Origin: Butyrivibrio sp. LB2008
Lineage (GTDB): Bacteria > Bacillota > Clostridia > Lachnospirales > Lachnospiraceae
Direction: 5' to 3'
Length of the DNA stretch: 64,000 nucleotides
Assembly: GCF_000621565.1 (NCBI RefSeq)
Contig: NZ_JHXZ01000015.1
Location: 1-64,000 of the forward strand
Part shown: piece by piece, positions 26,478 to 36,515 of the stretch
How positions within the stretch are numbered: position 1 is the first letter of the stretch
How the letters are laid out: every line of letters begins with the position of its first letter
Translations under genes and position numbers: made by a program
Notes under the pieces: generated by a model
The model's input: only the letters and a program-made list of their open reading frames with translations
Databases searched by the model: none
What the model was told of the DNA's origin: nothing

Positions 26478-27338
26478 ATGGCTGGAAATATGAAAGCTGT
26501 TAAACTCCGAATAAAGAGCGTTCAGAGCACTATGCAGATCACGAAGGCGATGCAGCTCGTTGCAGCATCCAAACTTCGTAAGGCAAAAGAGAAGGCGGAC
26601 CAGTCAAAACCTTATCTCGAGACTACACTTGAGACATTGACGGATATAGCAAACGGCAATACGGATTTCAGATCTCCTTTTACCCAGAGCGGTAAAAACG
26701 ACAAATGGCTCTATGTGGTCATTGCGGGAGACAGAGGTCTTGCAGGCGGCTATAACTCCAATCTTTTCAAGTTCATGGAAGCAGAGACCAAGGGACATGA
26801 CGATATAACCGTTCTTCCCATAGGAAAAAAATCTGTAGAGTACTTTAAACACAGAAATGTGCCTCTCTTTACAGAGGAATATTCCGAGGTTGCCAAGGTT
26901 ACGATTTCGGACTGCTACCAGATCGCAAAACTGATCTGTGATGCATACAAAAGCGGAGAGTACGGACATATTCATCTTTGCTATACGAATTTTGTATCCA
27001 TGCTTTCTCAGGTGCCTACCGCTTCTTCACTTCTTCCGCTTGAAGATCTCAGATCGGAGGAAAAGAAGTCTGACGGAAAGGCAAAAGACCTTATTTTGTA
27101 TGAACCTGACAGTGAGACGGTGTTCAATGCCATCGTTCCGGAGTATCTGGCGGGCATTTTATATTCAAGTATCAATATATCCTATGCAAGTGAACTTGCA
27201 GCCAGAAGAACAGCGATGGAGGCTGCAACCGACAACGCTGAGGAGATGATCGATACATTGAGCTTGTACTACAACAGAGCACGTCAGGCAAGCATCACGC
27301 AGGAGATCACAGAGATCGTCGCAGGTGCAGAAAGCTGA
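26478..27338 (+). CDS. atpG: F-ATPase subunit gamma
   Basis: 286-residue central stalk. Typical start KLRIKSVQSTMQITKAMQLV, middle GDRGLAGGYNSN, and C-terminal helix ARRTAMEAATDNAEEMI. A 97-nt spacer with two hairpins separates it from atpD. Confidence 0.96.
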   Translation: MAGNMKAVKLRIKSVQSTMQITKAMQLVAASKLRKAKEKADQSKPYLETTLETLTDIANGNTDFRSPFTQSGKNDKWLYVVIAGDRGLAGGYNSNLFKFMEAETKGHDDITVLPIGKKSVEYFKHRNVPLFTEEYSEVAKVTISDCYQIAKLICDAYKSGEYGHIHLCYTNFVSMLSQVPTASSLLPLEDLRSEEKKSDGKAKDLILYEPDSETVFNAIVPEYLAGILYSSINISYASELAARRTAMEAATDNAEEMIDTLSLYYNRARQASITQEITEIVAGAES

Positions 27339-28830
<1,492 letters not shown>

Positions 28831-28841
28831 AGGAGCTGATT

Positions 28842-29255
28842 ATGTCCACTTCATATCATTTACAGGTTGTATCCCTGGATGGTCTTGATTTTGAAGGTGA
28901 AGTACAGAAGATAATGCTCCGTACAATAGACGGTGATGTTGAGATCCTTGCTCGTCACACCAATTATTGTACCGCCATCGGAATGGGAACCGCTAAAGTT
29001 ACCCTGGCCGACGGCAGTGAGAGAAAAGCGGCCTGTATCGGTGGAATGATCTCAGTCATGAACGGCGAGGTCAGAGTTCTTCCCACAACTTGGGAATGGA
29101 GCGAAGATATCGATATTGAGCGTGCCAAGGCAGCCAAAGAAAAGGCTGAGGAACTTCTCAAGAACCAGCAGCTTGATAAGGAAGCAAGGGTTCGTGCCGA
29201 GGCAAAACTGTACAGAGCGCTGGTAAGAATCGGATCCTCGGGACAGGATATCTAA
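28842..29255 (+). CDS. atpC: F-ATPase subunit epsilon
   Basis: 137-residue rotor subunit: N-terminal beta barrel (YHLQVVSLDGLDFEGEVQKI, ILARHTNYCTAIGMG) and C-terminal helical hairpin (AKAAKEKAEELLKNQQ). Last gene of the operon, 11 nt after atpD. Confidence 0.95.
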   Translation: MSTSYHLQVVSLDGLDFEGEVQKIMLRTIDGDVEILARHTNYCTAIGMGTAKVTLADGSERKAACIGGMISVMNGEVRVLPTTWEWSEDIDIERAKAAKEKAEELLKNQQLDKEARVRAEAKLYRALVRIGSSGQDI

Positions 29256-29268
29256 GGAAAAAAGCATA

Positions 29269-29303
29269 AGTGTGATATCTCATTTTTGATGAGATACGAC
29301 ACT
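29269..29303. terminator. Stem after the atp operon
   Basis: AGTGTGATATCTCAT pairs with ATGAGATACGACACT except for a 2-nt mismatch, 5-nt T-rich loop. No U-run follows, so it may act as an mRNA 3' end stem or operator. Confidence 0.45.
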
Positions 29304-29398
29304 AGCACAAACTGGGAAAATATTAGCATTAAGTACGCGGTAAAATAGGTCTGCGATTAGTATAATCTATCTAACATGAAAGGATGGGGTAATATACT

Positions 29399-31285
29399 AT
29401 GGCTAGACTTACTTTACCGCGTTTGTTATCTGACGGGTGTGTTATTCAGAGGAGAAAAAGCATTCATATTTGGGGATGGGACGATGCAGGATCTGAGATT
29501 ACTGTAAATCTCGCCGGTGAGAGTGCTACAGGAAAGTGCGACGACAAGGGAAGATTTGACGTATATCTTTCCGCCAAAGAGAGCGGCGGACCATACGAGC
29601 TTGTCGTTTCAGACGATAAGGGAGACAGCATAACAGTTAAAGATGTAATGCTTGGAATTGTCTGGCTCTGCACCGGACAGTCCAATATGGAGCTTCCTAT
29701 CAACAGGGTAAAAGACAAATATCCTGAACTTGTTAATGTAGAAGAGAATAAGAGAATATCAACTTTTAAGATAGTTGAAGAGACCTGTTTTGAAGGACCT
29801 TACGAGGAACATAATACAGGTAGCTGGAAACATGTAAGCAAAGATACTATTTTGGATTTTTCCGCTACAGCATACTTTTTTGCCAATAAATTGCAGAGTA
29901 TGACGGGCCAGCCCGTTGGTCTTATCAATGCAAGCCTTGGCGGTTCCAGAGCATCATCATGGATGAGCAGAGAGATGCTTGAAGGTTATGATGAACTTAT
30001 CGCAGAGACTGATAAGTACAACGATGAAGCTTTCAGAAAAGAGCGCATGGAATACAATGTTGCGAAGGATGAGAAGTGGACCGGCGAACTTGAGGCGGCA
30101 GATGCAGGAATAGAGGGGCATTGGGATCTTGAAGATGTTTATGATTCTTATTGGGATACAATGACACTTCCCACAATGTTTACGGGAACACCTCTTGAAG
30201 GTCATATAGGCTCTGTATGGTTTAGAAGGAAATTCGACCTTCCTAAGGAACTTGCGGGCAAAAAAGCAAGATTCTTCTTTGGAACAATGGTTGATTCAGA
30301 CAAGGTATACGTAAACGGACAGCTTATCGGCGAGACCGGTTATCAGTATCCGCCTCGTAAATATGACATTCCCGAAGGCCTTACCAGGGAAAAAGACAAT
30401 GTTATATCAATAAGACTTACCATCGAACTTGGTCTTGGACGAGTTACTCCGGGCCCCGGCAAAGAATATAAGATTTTTAACGAAGATGCGTCTGTTAATC
30501 TCGACGGTGAGTGGAAATACAGGATTGGTGCAAAGTGCGATCCCAAGCCGCCCACAGATTTCATCAACTGGAATTCTTCGGGACTCTTTAACGGAATGAC
30601 TGCTCCTTGCCACAATTTCCCTATTGACGGTGTTATCTGGTATCAGGGTGAGAGTAATGTTCATGAGAAGTGGGATTACGCAGACCTTACAGAGAGAATG
30701 GTAAAGGGTTACAGAGAATTGTGGAAAGAAGAGAATCTTCCTTTTATCGCTGTTCAGCTTCCCAACTTTGTGATCGATCTTAATGAAAATGAGAATTGGG
30801 GAGAGTTCAGACTTATACAGAACAAGATTCTTTCAATTCCTTCAACGGGACTTGCTGTAACAATGGGACTTGGTGAGGACAACGATCTCCATCCCGTTAC
30901 AAAGAAGCCTGTCGGAGAGAGACTTGCTCTTTGGGCAGCACATATCAAATACGGCTATAATGGTGAGTATACAGGACCTGTTGCGCTTGCTGCGGCAGCA
31001 GAGGGTGACAGTGTTAAGGTAGTACTCGGACATGCCGATGGATTGTGCGTAGTTGATGCCGATAAGGGCACGGAAATAAAAGACTTCTTCCTTGAAGATG
31101 AAGAAGGCAAGCTGCATGAGACTGAAGCAGTGCTTTCAGAAAACGCCGTAATTTGTAAATGCAAAGACGGCAGCAAAACAAAGTTCAGAAGAGTTCTGTG
31201 GTGTTGTGAAAACACATACAGAGGCGGACTTGTATCAAATGTATCGGGAATACCGATGAGCCCGTTCAAGCTCTTGATACATTAA
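29399..31285 (+). CDS. SASA/CE6-like acetylesterase with GH2-type sugar-binding insert
   Basis: 628-residue SGNH-fold esterase of the sialate O-acetylesterase family. The nucleophile Ser lies in TGQSNME (about 95), the oxyanion/block III motif in IWYQGESN (about 412), and Asp/His in NDLHP (about 495–498). Between them (about 260–370) is a GH2-like jelly-roll (WFRRKFDLP, DKVYVNGQLIG). No signal peptide, so cytoplasmic. In this locus the likely job is removing acetyl groups from imported xylo-oligosaccharides. Ribosome site GGATGGGG; TATAAT at 29361–29366 may be its -10. Confidence 0.85.
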   Translation: MARLTLPRLLSDGCVIQRRKSIHIWGWDDAGSEITVNLAGESATGKCDDKGRFDVYLSAKESGGPYELVVSDDKGDSITVKDVMLGIVWLCTGQSNMELPINRVKDKYPELVNVEENKRISTFKIVEETCFEGPYEEHNTGSWKHVSKDTILDFSATAYFFANKLQSMTGQPVGLINASLGGSRASSWMSREMLEGYDELIAETDKYNDEAFRKERMEYNVAKDEKWTGELEAADAGIEGHWDLEDVYDSYWDTMTLPTMFTGTPLEGHIGSVWFRRKFDLPKELAGKKARFFFGTMVDSDKVYVNGQLIGETGYQYPPRKYDIPEGLTREKDNVISIRLTIELGLGRVTPGPGKEYKIFNEDASVNLDGEWKYRIGAKCDPKPPTDFINWNSSGLFNGMTAPCHNFPIDGVIWYQGESNVHEKWDYADLTERMVKGYRELWKEENLPFIAVQLPNFVIDLNENENWGEFRLIQNKILSIPSTGLAVTMGLGEDNDLHPVTKKPVGERLALWAAHIKYGYNGEYTGPVALAAAAEGDSVKVVLGHADGLCVVDADKGTEIKDFFLEDEEGKLHETEAVLSENAVICKCKDGSKTKFRRVLWCCENTYRGGLVSNVSGIPMSPFKLLIH

Positions 31286-31291
31286 ATATTT

Positions 31292-31336
31292 AAGAAGCCG
31301 GTCCTATCTCTTTTTGCCAGGATTGGCTTCTTTTCC
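31292..31336. terminator. Terminator between converging esterase and araC-type genes
   Basis: AAGAAGCC pairs with GGCTTCTT, followed by TT; it overlaps the last codons of the araC-type gene. Confidence 0.6.
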
Positions 31337-32218
31337 TGTGAGATCCGCACCGGTTCGGTAGAGCTTTCTAAACTCGGTTGGAGAGCACTTGTTTATGTCT
31401 TTAAACACACGATTGAAGGTTGAAAGACTGAAGAATCCGGACTGGAGCGCGATATCCATAATGGACATGTTTGTATCGCCAAGAAGTTCCTGAGCCATGA
31501 GGATTCTGCGCTTGGTAATGTACTGATAGCAGGAAATACCCATATAGTTTTTGAAAAGTCTTTCAAAATGGAATTTGGAAAAACCTGCAAGTTCAGCAAG
31601 CTGTTCAACCGTAAGATCGTCAGATCTGTGCGAATCGATATAGTTTGTGACAGAAACAATCTTGTCGATATTTTTGCGCTGAGGATCAGCGGAATCGGGC
31701 ATCTGTCTTTTTTCATTGGGATGCATGCTTCCGATCTGCGCCAAGATAAGCGTGACAAGAGAGTATACCGAAATTTTCAGGAATTCATCGCTCTCGCCGT
31801 AGAGTCTGTCAATCTCCCAGAAATAATTCTGAAGCTTGGCGGTCTCGATTGGATATTCGGTCTGCTTTATATGAACATAAGGCGGAAGTGTTTTAAGAAG
31901 GGGAACGAGCGCGGAAATCTGTGAGTAACCACCGATATCGAAGAGCAGGATGAGCTTTTCTCCTCCCGATGATTCGGAAATGTACTCGTGAAGTGTTCCC
32001 GGAGCGATCATAATAAGGTCACCGGGCGCGCAATTAACAATAGTGGATTTATCATTATGGAACTTTATACTAAGAGTTCCCGATAAGAGCAAAATAATCT
32101 CCACGTCGTTGTGCCAGTGTATAGGATATTTGGCAAGAGTATTGTGATATAGAAGGACGCCTTTTAGGGTGTCATAGATGATATCTTCTCTGGCCTTTTC
32201 ATTTATGTCTTGTATCAT
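31304..32218 (-). CDS. AraC-family transcriptional regulator
   Basis: 304 residues from the ATG behind TAGGAG (8 nt); a further in-frame start 30 nt upstream lacks one. N-terminal cupin-like sugar-sensing domain (YPIHWHNDVEIILLLSG, GDLIMIAPGTLHEY). C-terminal double HTH (LTVEQLAELAGFSKFHFERL and MSIMDIALQSGFFSLSTFNR). It is divergent from the GH67 gene, sharing a ~100-nt intergenic region, and faces the esterase. It probably activates the xylan genes in response to a xylan-derived sugar; the ligand is unknown. Confidence 0.92.
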   Translation of the reverse strand: MIQDINEKAREDIIYDTLKGVLLYHNTLAKYPIHWHNDVEIILLLSGTLSIKFHNDKSTIVNCAPGDLIMIAPGTLHEYISESSGGEKLILLFDIGGYSQISALVPLLKTLPPYVHIKQTEYPIETAKLQNYFWEIDRLYGESDEFLKISVYSLVTLILAQIGSMHPNEKRQMPDSADPQRKNIDKIVSVTNYIDSHRSDDLTVEQLAELAGFSKFHFERLFKNYMGISCYQYITKRRILMAQELLGDTNMSIMDIALQSGFFSLSTFNRVFKDINKCSPTEFRKLYRTGADLTGKEANPGKKR

Positions 32219-32324
32219 ATTGATAACTCCTATAAAACGGTATAACAAATACTACGAGATTAATTTTAGCATTTTACTATAAAAAATAGAAGAAAGATTT
32301 TTAAAGGAAAGGTAACATTTTTTT

Positions 32325-34307
32325 ATGAAAACACAGAACTGGTCACAGATGTGGCTTGGATATCACCAAATATCCAAAGACAACAAGAATTGGAAAGTTA
32401 TCTGCAATGATTTTTCCAAGGAAGATCGCGTTGTTAAGAGCGCGATAGGTGAATTTGCAACAGGGATCAAGGGATATTTTGATGCGGACATAACAGAGAA
32501 TGACGGTGATGTCTACGTTCTTGAGATTGCAAAGGATGCAAGTATTGCAAAGGAAGGCTATTTTGTAAAAGGTGAAAAGAGTGGTATCACACTTAAAGCA
32601 TCTGATGAAAATGGCGTGATCTATGGCGTTTTTGCAATACTCAGAAAGCTCGGTGCAAGAGTTTCTGTTGAAGATATTTGCGAAGAGGCAGCTCCCTCCA
32701 ACCCGCTCAGAATGATGAACCACTGGGATAACATGGATGGAAGTATTGAAAGAGGATATTCGGGAGAATCATTCTTTTTTGAGAATGACGAAATGTATAT
32801 AAATGAGAGAACCGTTGACTATGCACGTTTCATGGCGAGTGTAGGAATAAACGGAATTGTCATCAATAATGTTAATGTTAAGGGGGCGGCTACTTACCTT
32901 ATAACTGACAGATTTTTTGATAAGGTAAAAGAGCTTCAGGATGTATTTGCAGACTACGGGATCAAGCTTTATCTCTCTATCAACTTTGCGGCTCCTATTG
33001 AGCTTGGTGGTCTTGAGGTGTGCGATCCGCTTGATGAAGGCGTTATCGCATGGTGGCAGGCTAAGTCAAAAGAAGTATTTGAGAAGCTCCCCGGATTTGG
33101 CGGATATCTTGTAAAGGCTGACTCAGAGGGAAGACCGGGCCCGTTCACATACGGAAGAACACAGGCTGACGGAGCAAACATGCTCGCTGATGCTGTTGCT
33201 CCTTACGGCGGAATAATCATCTGGAGATGTTTTGTTTACAACTGCACTCAGGACTGGAGAGATTACAAGACTGACAGAGCAAGAGCAGGATATGATTACT
33301 TCAAGGATTTTGACGGAGAGTACCATGACAATGTAATCCTTCAGATCAAGAACGGTCCCATGGATTTCCAGATAAGAGAGCCTATTTCTCCTCTTCTTGG
33401 CGGACTTACCAAGACAAATCAGCTTCTTGAAGTTCAGATAGCGCAGGAGTACACGGGACATCAGATAGATCTTTGCTATCTCATGCCCATGTTCAAGGAA
33501 GTTCTTGATTTCCGAACATATTGCAGTGAGAAGAATGACACTGTTGCCGATATTGTAAGTGGAAGAACAATGGGCAATAAGCTTGCGGGAATGGCAGCGG
33601 TAATAAATACAGGTAACGATTTCAACTGGACCGGAAACGATCTTGCAGCAGCAAACCTCTACGGTTTCGGAAGACTTGCCTATAATACCGAACTTGGTGC
33701 GGATGAGATCGCAAGAGAGTGGGTTGCTCTTACATTTGATATGGACAAGGCATCAGAAGACAAGCTCGTTGATATGCTCATGAGATCAAGAGATATCTAT
33801 GAGAAATACACATCACCTCTCGGAATCGGATGGATGGTGACTCCTCACGTACACTACGGACCAAGCGTTGACGGATATGAGTATTCAAGATGGGGTACAT
33901 ATCACAGAGCAGATCACAAGGGAATCGGTGTAGACAGATCCGACAAGGGAACAGGATATGCGCAGCAGTATTATGAGCCAAACGCATCAGCATATAACGA
34001 TCCCGAGAAATGTCCCGAAGAGTTGCTTCTTTTCTTCCATCATATTCCTTATACATGGAAGCTTAAGAGTGGTCAGACTCTTATCCAGTACATCTACGAT
34101 TCTCACTTCGAGGGAGAAGAGGGTGCAGAGAAGCTTGCGGCAGATTGGGATTCATTAAAAGATGCTGTCGATCCCGAGGTATTTGCGAGAGTAGCTGAGA
34201 GATTCGAGCTTCAGGTTGCCAATGCAAAAGAGTGGAGAGACCAGGTTAACTCTTATTTCTATAGAAAGAGTGACATTGCTGACGAGAAGTGCAGAAAAAT
34301 ATATTAA
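32325..34307 (+). CDS. aguA: GH67 alpha-glucuronidase
   Basis: 660-residue cytoplasmic enzyme that removes (4-O-methyl)glucuronic acid from the non-reducing end xylose of aldouronic acids. Family catalytic residues are present: Glu268 in ADSEGRPGP, Asp347 in NGPMDFQIREP, Glu375 in QEYTGHQ. An N-terminal ~120-residue beta domain precedes the TIM barrel, as in characterised GH67. No signal peptide. First gene of the rightward xylan run. Confidence 0.95.
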   Translation: MKTQNWSQMWLGYHQISKDNKNWKVICNDFSKEDRVVKSAIGEFATGIKGYFDADITENDGDVYVLEIAKDASIAKEGYFVKGEKSGITLKASDENGVIYGVFAILRKLGARVSVEDICEEAAPSNPLRMMNHWDNMDGSIERGYSGESFFFENDEMYINERTVDYARFMASVGINGIVINNVNVKGAATYLITDRFFDKVKELQDVFADYGIKLYLSINFAAPIELGGLEVCDPLDEGVIAWWQAKSKEVFEKLPGFGGYLVKADSEGRPGPFTYGRTQADGANMLADAVAPYGGIIIWRCFVYNCTQDWRDYKTDRARAGYDYFKDFDGEYHDNVILQIKNGPMDFQIREPISPLLGGLTKTNQLLEVQIAQEYTGHQIDLCYLMPMFKEVLDFRTYCSEKNDTVADIVSGRTMGNKLAGMAAVINTGNDFNWTGNDLAAANLYGFGRLAYNTELGADEIAREWVALTFDMDKASEDKLVDMLMRSRDIYEKYTSPLGIGWMVTPHVHYGPSVDGYEYSRWGTYHRADHKGIGVDRSDKGTGYAQQYYEPNASAYNDPEKCPEELLLFFHHIPYTWKLKSGQTLIQYIYDSHFEGEEGAEKLAADWDSLKDAVDPEVFARVAERFELQVANAKEWRDQVNSYFYRKSDIADEKCRKIY

Positions 34308-34364
34308 GTAATAAAATTGCGAAGAAGCTCATAAATACAAGGTTTTTTTGAAATAAAATTTAAG

Positions 34365-34415
34365 ATGCATAGCGCGATTTCTTTAAATATGCAGAAAAAG
34401 AGTCGCGTTATGCAT
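34365..34415. promoter_or_regulatory. 13-bp inverted repeat upstream of the xylan ABC operon
   Basis: ATGCATAGCGCGA pairs with TCGCGTTATGCAT (one mismatch, G·U as RNA), 25-nt interior. It could be the terminator of the GH67 gene or a cruciform operator. Confidence 0.5.
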
Positions 34416-34438
34416 TATTTATGTATAAATATCCATTA

Positions 34439-34452
34439 TGTAAGCGCTAACA
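34439..34452. promoter_or_regulatory. cre-like CcpA site
   Basis: TGTAAGCGCTAACA differs at one base from the strong Bacillus cre TGTAAGCGTTAACA and keeps the CG centre and both half-sites. Catabolite repression of the oligosaccharide importer would fit hprK and crh-like genes in the same window. Distance to the ABC start (190 nt) is long. Confidence 0.6.
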
Positions 34453-34517
34453 TAGCAAGTTTTGCAATAAAAACAACAACTATGTCAATTGCCAAAAATG
34501 CTAGAAAAATAGCGGGA

Positions 34518-34577
34518 TGCGACCGATTTTTTGTCGCAAATATCGAGATGAAAAAAGCATTATTTGATAGGATTTAG
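34518..34577. promoter_or_regulatory. Hairpin plus shared TTGATAGGA motif before the ABC genes
   Basis: TGCGAC (34518) pairs with GTCGCA (34533). Then AAAAAAGCATTATTTGATAG continuing GATTTAG (34551–34577). Nearly the same string (AAAAAAGCATTAAATGATAG, then GAATTAG) lies at 38301–38328 before the GH3 gene. Probably a common regulator site of the xylan genes. Confidence 0.5.
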
Positions 34578-34641
34578 CACAAAGTGATAAGTAGAATTAT
34601 TATACAAGTTGTGCAATTTTTTTTTAATTAGGGAGAAATTT

Positions 34642-35589
34642 ATGAGCAAAATTAAAAGTGACGCGCCGGCGGAACGTAAACCGGTAAGTATCTATTTTAA
34701 GCGTTATTGGCAACTTTATCTGTTGCTTGCGCTACCTATGTTGTACTTGCTTATTTTTAAGTACATTCCTATGGTCTATATTCAGATCGCTTTTAAGAAG
34801 TACAGTATTGTTGAGAGTATTTGGAGCCAGAAACTTGCCGGAAATCACGGATTCCAGTATTTTATCCAGGCATTTTCCGACAGTGATTTCAGAAGAGCAC
34901 TCAGAAACACATTAGTGCTTAATCTTCTTGATCTTGCTATTGGGTTCCCGATTCCGATCATATTTGCACTTCTTCTTAATGAATTGTGCTTTAAGAGATT
35001 CAAGAATGTGGTTCAGACTATTGCATACATGCCTCACTTCCTTTCTTGGGTAATCATCTATGGATTGGCACTTCAGTTGTTCACACCTTCTACAGGTCTT
35101 GTAAACATGGTTATTACAAAACTTGGAGGACAGACAGTTCCTTTCCTTAATGATGCGGGACACTGGGTATGGACATATGTATTCCTTGGAGCTTGGCAGA
35201 GTTTTGGATGGAACTCAATTGTTTATCTTGCAGCTATTGCAGGTATCAACAATGAGCTTTATGAGGCTGCATCTGTAGACGGTGCAGGCAGACTCAGCAA
35301 GATCTGGCACATTACTTTACCGGGAATCAGATCAACTATCGTTCTGCTCCTTATCATGCAGATCGGTAACATCCTTGGCGGAACATTTGACAGACCTTTT
35401 GCACTCAGAAACAACCTTGTTATTTCATGGGCAGAAGTTCTTCCTACATATATTTATTCACATGGTATCAAGGGATTACAGTTCTCTCTTACCACTGCGG
35501 TTGGATTCTTCCAGTCTGTTGTAGGTGTAGTATTCCTGCTTCTGGCTAATACAATTTCCAGAAAGCTTGGAGAGCGTGGTATTTGGTAA
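34642..35589 (+). CDS. ABC transporter permease, LplB/UgpA type
   Basis: 315 residues from the ATG behind GGGAGA; an in-frame GTG 33 nt earlier lacks a site. Six membrane helices and the permease EAA loop YEAASVDGAGRLSKIWHITLPG, which contacts the ATPase. Carbohydrate-uptake family 1 (CUT1). No ATP-binding subunit gene lies in the locus, so a shared MsmK/MalK-type ATPase is expected elsewhere. Confidence 0.92.
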   Translation: MSKIKSDAPAERKPVSIYFKRYWQLYLLLALPMLYLLIFKYIPMVYIQIAFKKYSIVESIWSQKLAGNHGFQYFIQAFSDSDFRRALRNTLVLNLLDLAIGFPIPIIFALLLNELCFKRFKNVVQTIAYMPHFLSWVIIYGLALQLFTPSTGLVNMVITKLGGQTVPFLNDAGHWVWTYVFLGAWQSFGWNSIVYLAAIAGINNELYEAASVDGAGRLSKIWHITLPGIRSTIVLLLIMQIGNILGGTFDRPFALRNNLVISWAEVLPTYIYSHGIKGLQFSLTTAVGFFQSVVGVVFLLLANTISRKLGERGIW

Positions 35590-35606
35590 AAGAGAGGAGA
35601 ACATCA

Positions 35607-36482
35607 ATGCATAAACCTAAGCATTATATTAGCGATTATGTTATCGCTGCAATTTGCGTAGTAATCAGTTTGATATGTATCATTCCGATGATCAACTTGC
35701 TTGCAAGGTCGCTCAGTTCAACAGATGCGCTTATTAAGCATGAAGTATATCTGTTGCCTGTTGACATCAACATCGATGCATATCAGATGGTCCTTACGGA
35801 TCCTAAATATATTAAGTCCTTTATCTGGACAGTAATTTTGACAATTATTTGCACAATTGTTTCACTTGTTATGACAGCAGCATGTGCATACCCTTTGATT
35901 TATTCCGAACTTAAGGGGCGTAGTGTTATCAATATCTTTATCACTATCACAATGTTCTTTAATGCAGGAACAATCCCTAACTATCTTCTTATGCAGAGTT
36001 TGGGACTTTTGAACAAGCCTCTGGTACTTATTCTTCCGGGATGCTTGTCAGTTTACAACATGATAATTATGAGAAGTTTCTTCTATGGAATACCTGAAAG
36101 TTTGCGCGAATCTGCACAGATTGACGGAGCATCATTCTTTAGAATACTTTCAAGCATTTATATTCCGCTTTCAAAGCCTGTTATCGCAACACTTGCTCTT
36201 TTCTATGCAGTAGGTCGTTGGAACGGATACTCAGATGCTCTTATGTATTTGAGCGGCCCCGGCGGAAGCAAATGGTATCCTCTGCAGCTTCTTTTGTACA
36301 ACATTCTTAATAATGTTAACAGTGTTGAAGTTGCTACACAGGAAGGATTCTCATCACCCGGTCTTTCAGAAGCTCTGAAAGCTGCGATTGTTATGTTCTC
36401 TACGATTCCTATACTGTGCGTATATCCCAGACTCCAGAAGTACTTCATGTCAGGAGTTATGGTCGGCGCAGTAAAAGAATAA
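35607..36482 (+). CDS. ABC transporter permease, LplC/UgpE type
   Basis: 291 residues from the ATG behind GAGAGGAG. Six membrane helices and the EAA loop RESAQIDGASFFRILSSIYI followed by PLSKPV. C-terminal GVMVGAVKE is typical of LplC-like permeases. Partner of the preceding permease. Confidence 0.92.
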   Translation: MHKPKHYISDYVIAAICVVISLICIIPMINLLARSLSSTDALIKHEVYLLPVDINIDAYQMVLTDPKYIKSFIWTVILTIICTIVSLVMTAACAYPLIYSELKGRSVINIFITITMFFNAGTIPNYLLMQSLGLLNKPLVLILPGCLSVYNMIIMRSFFYGIPESLRESAQIDGASFFRILSSIYIPLSKPVIATLALFYAVGRWNGYSDALMYLSGPGGSKWYPLQLLLYNILNNVNSVEVATQEGFSSPGLSEALKAAIVMFSTIPILCVYPRLQKYFMSGVMVGAVKE

Positions 36483-36515
36483 AAAACATTCATACAAAAA
36501 ATAAGGAGGGTTAGT

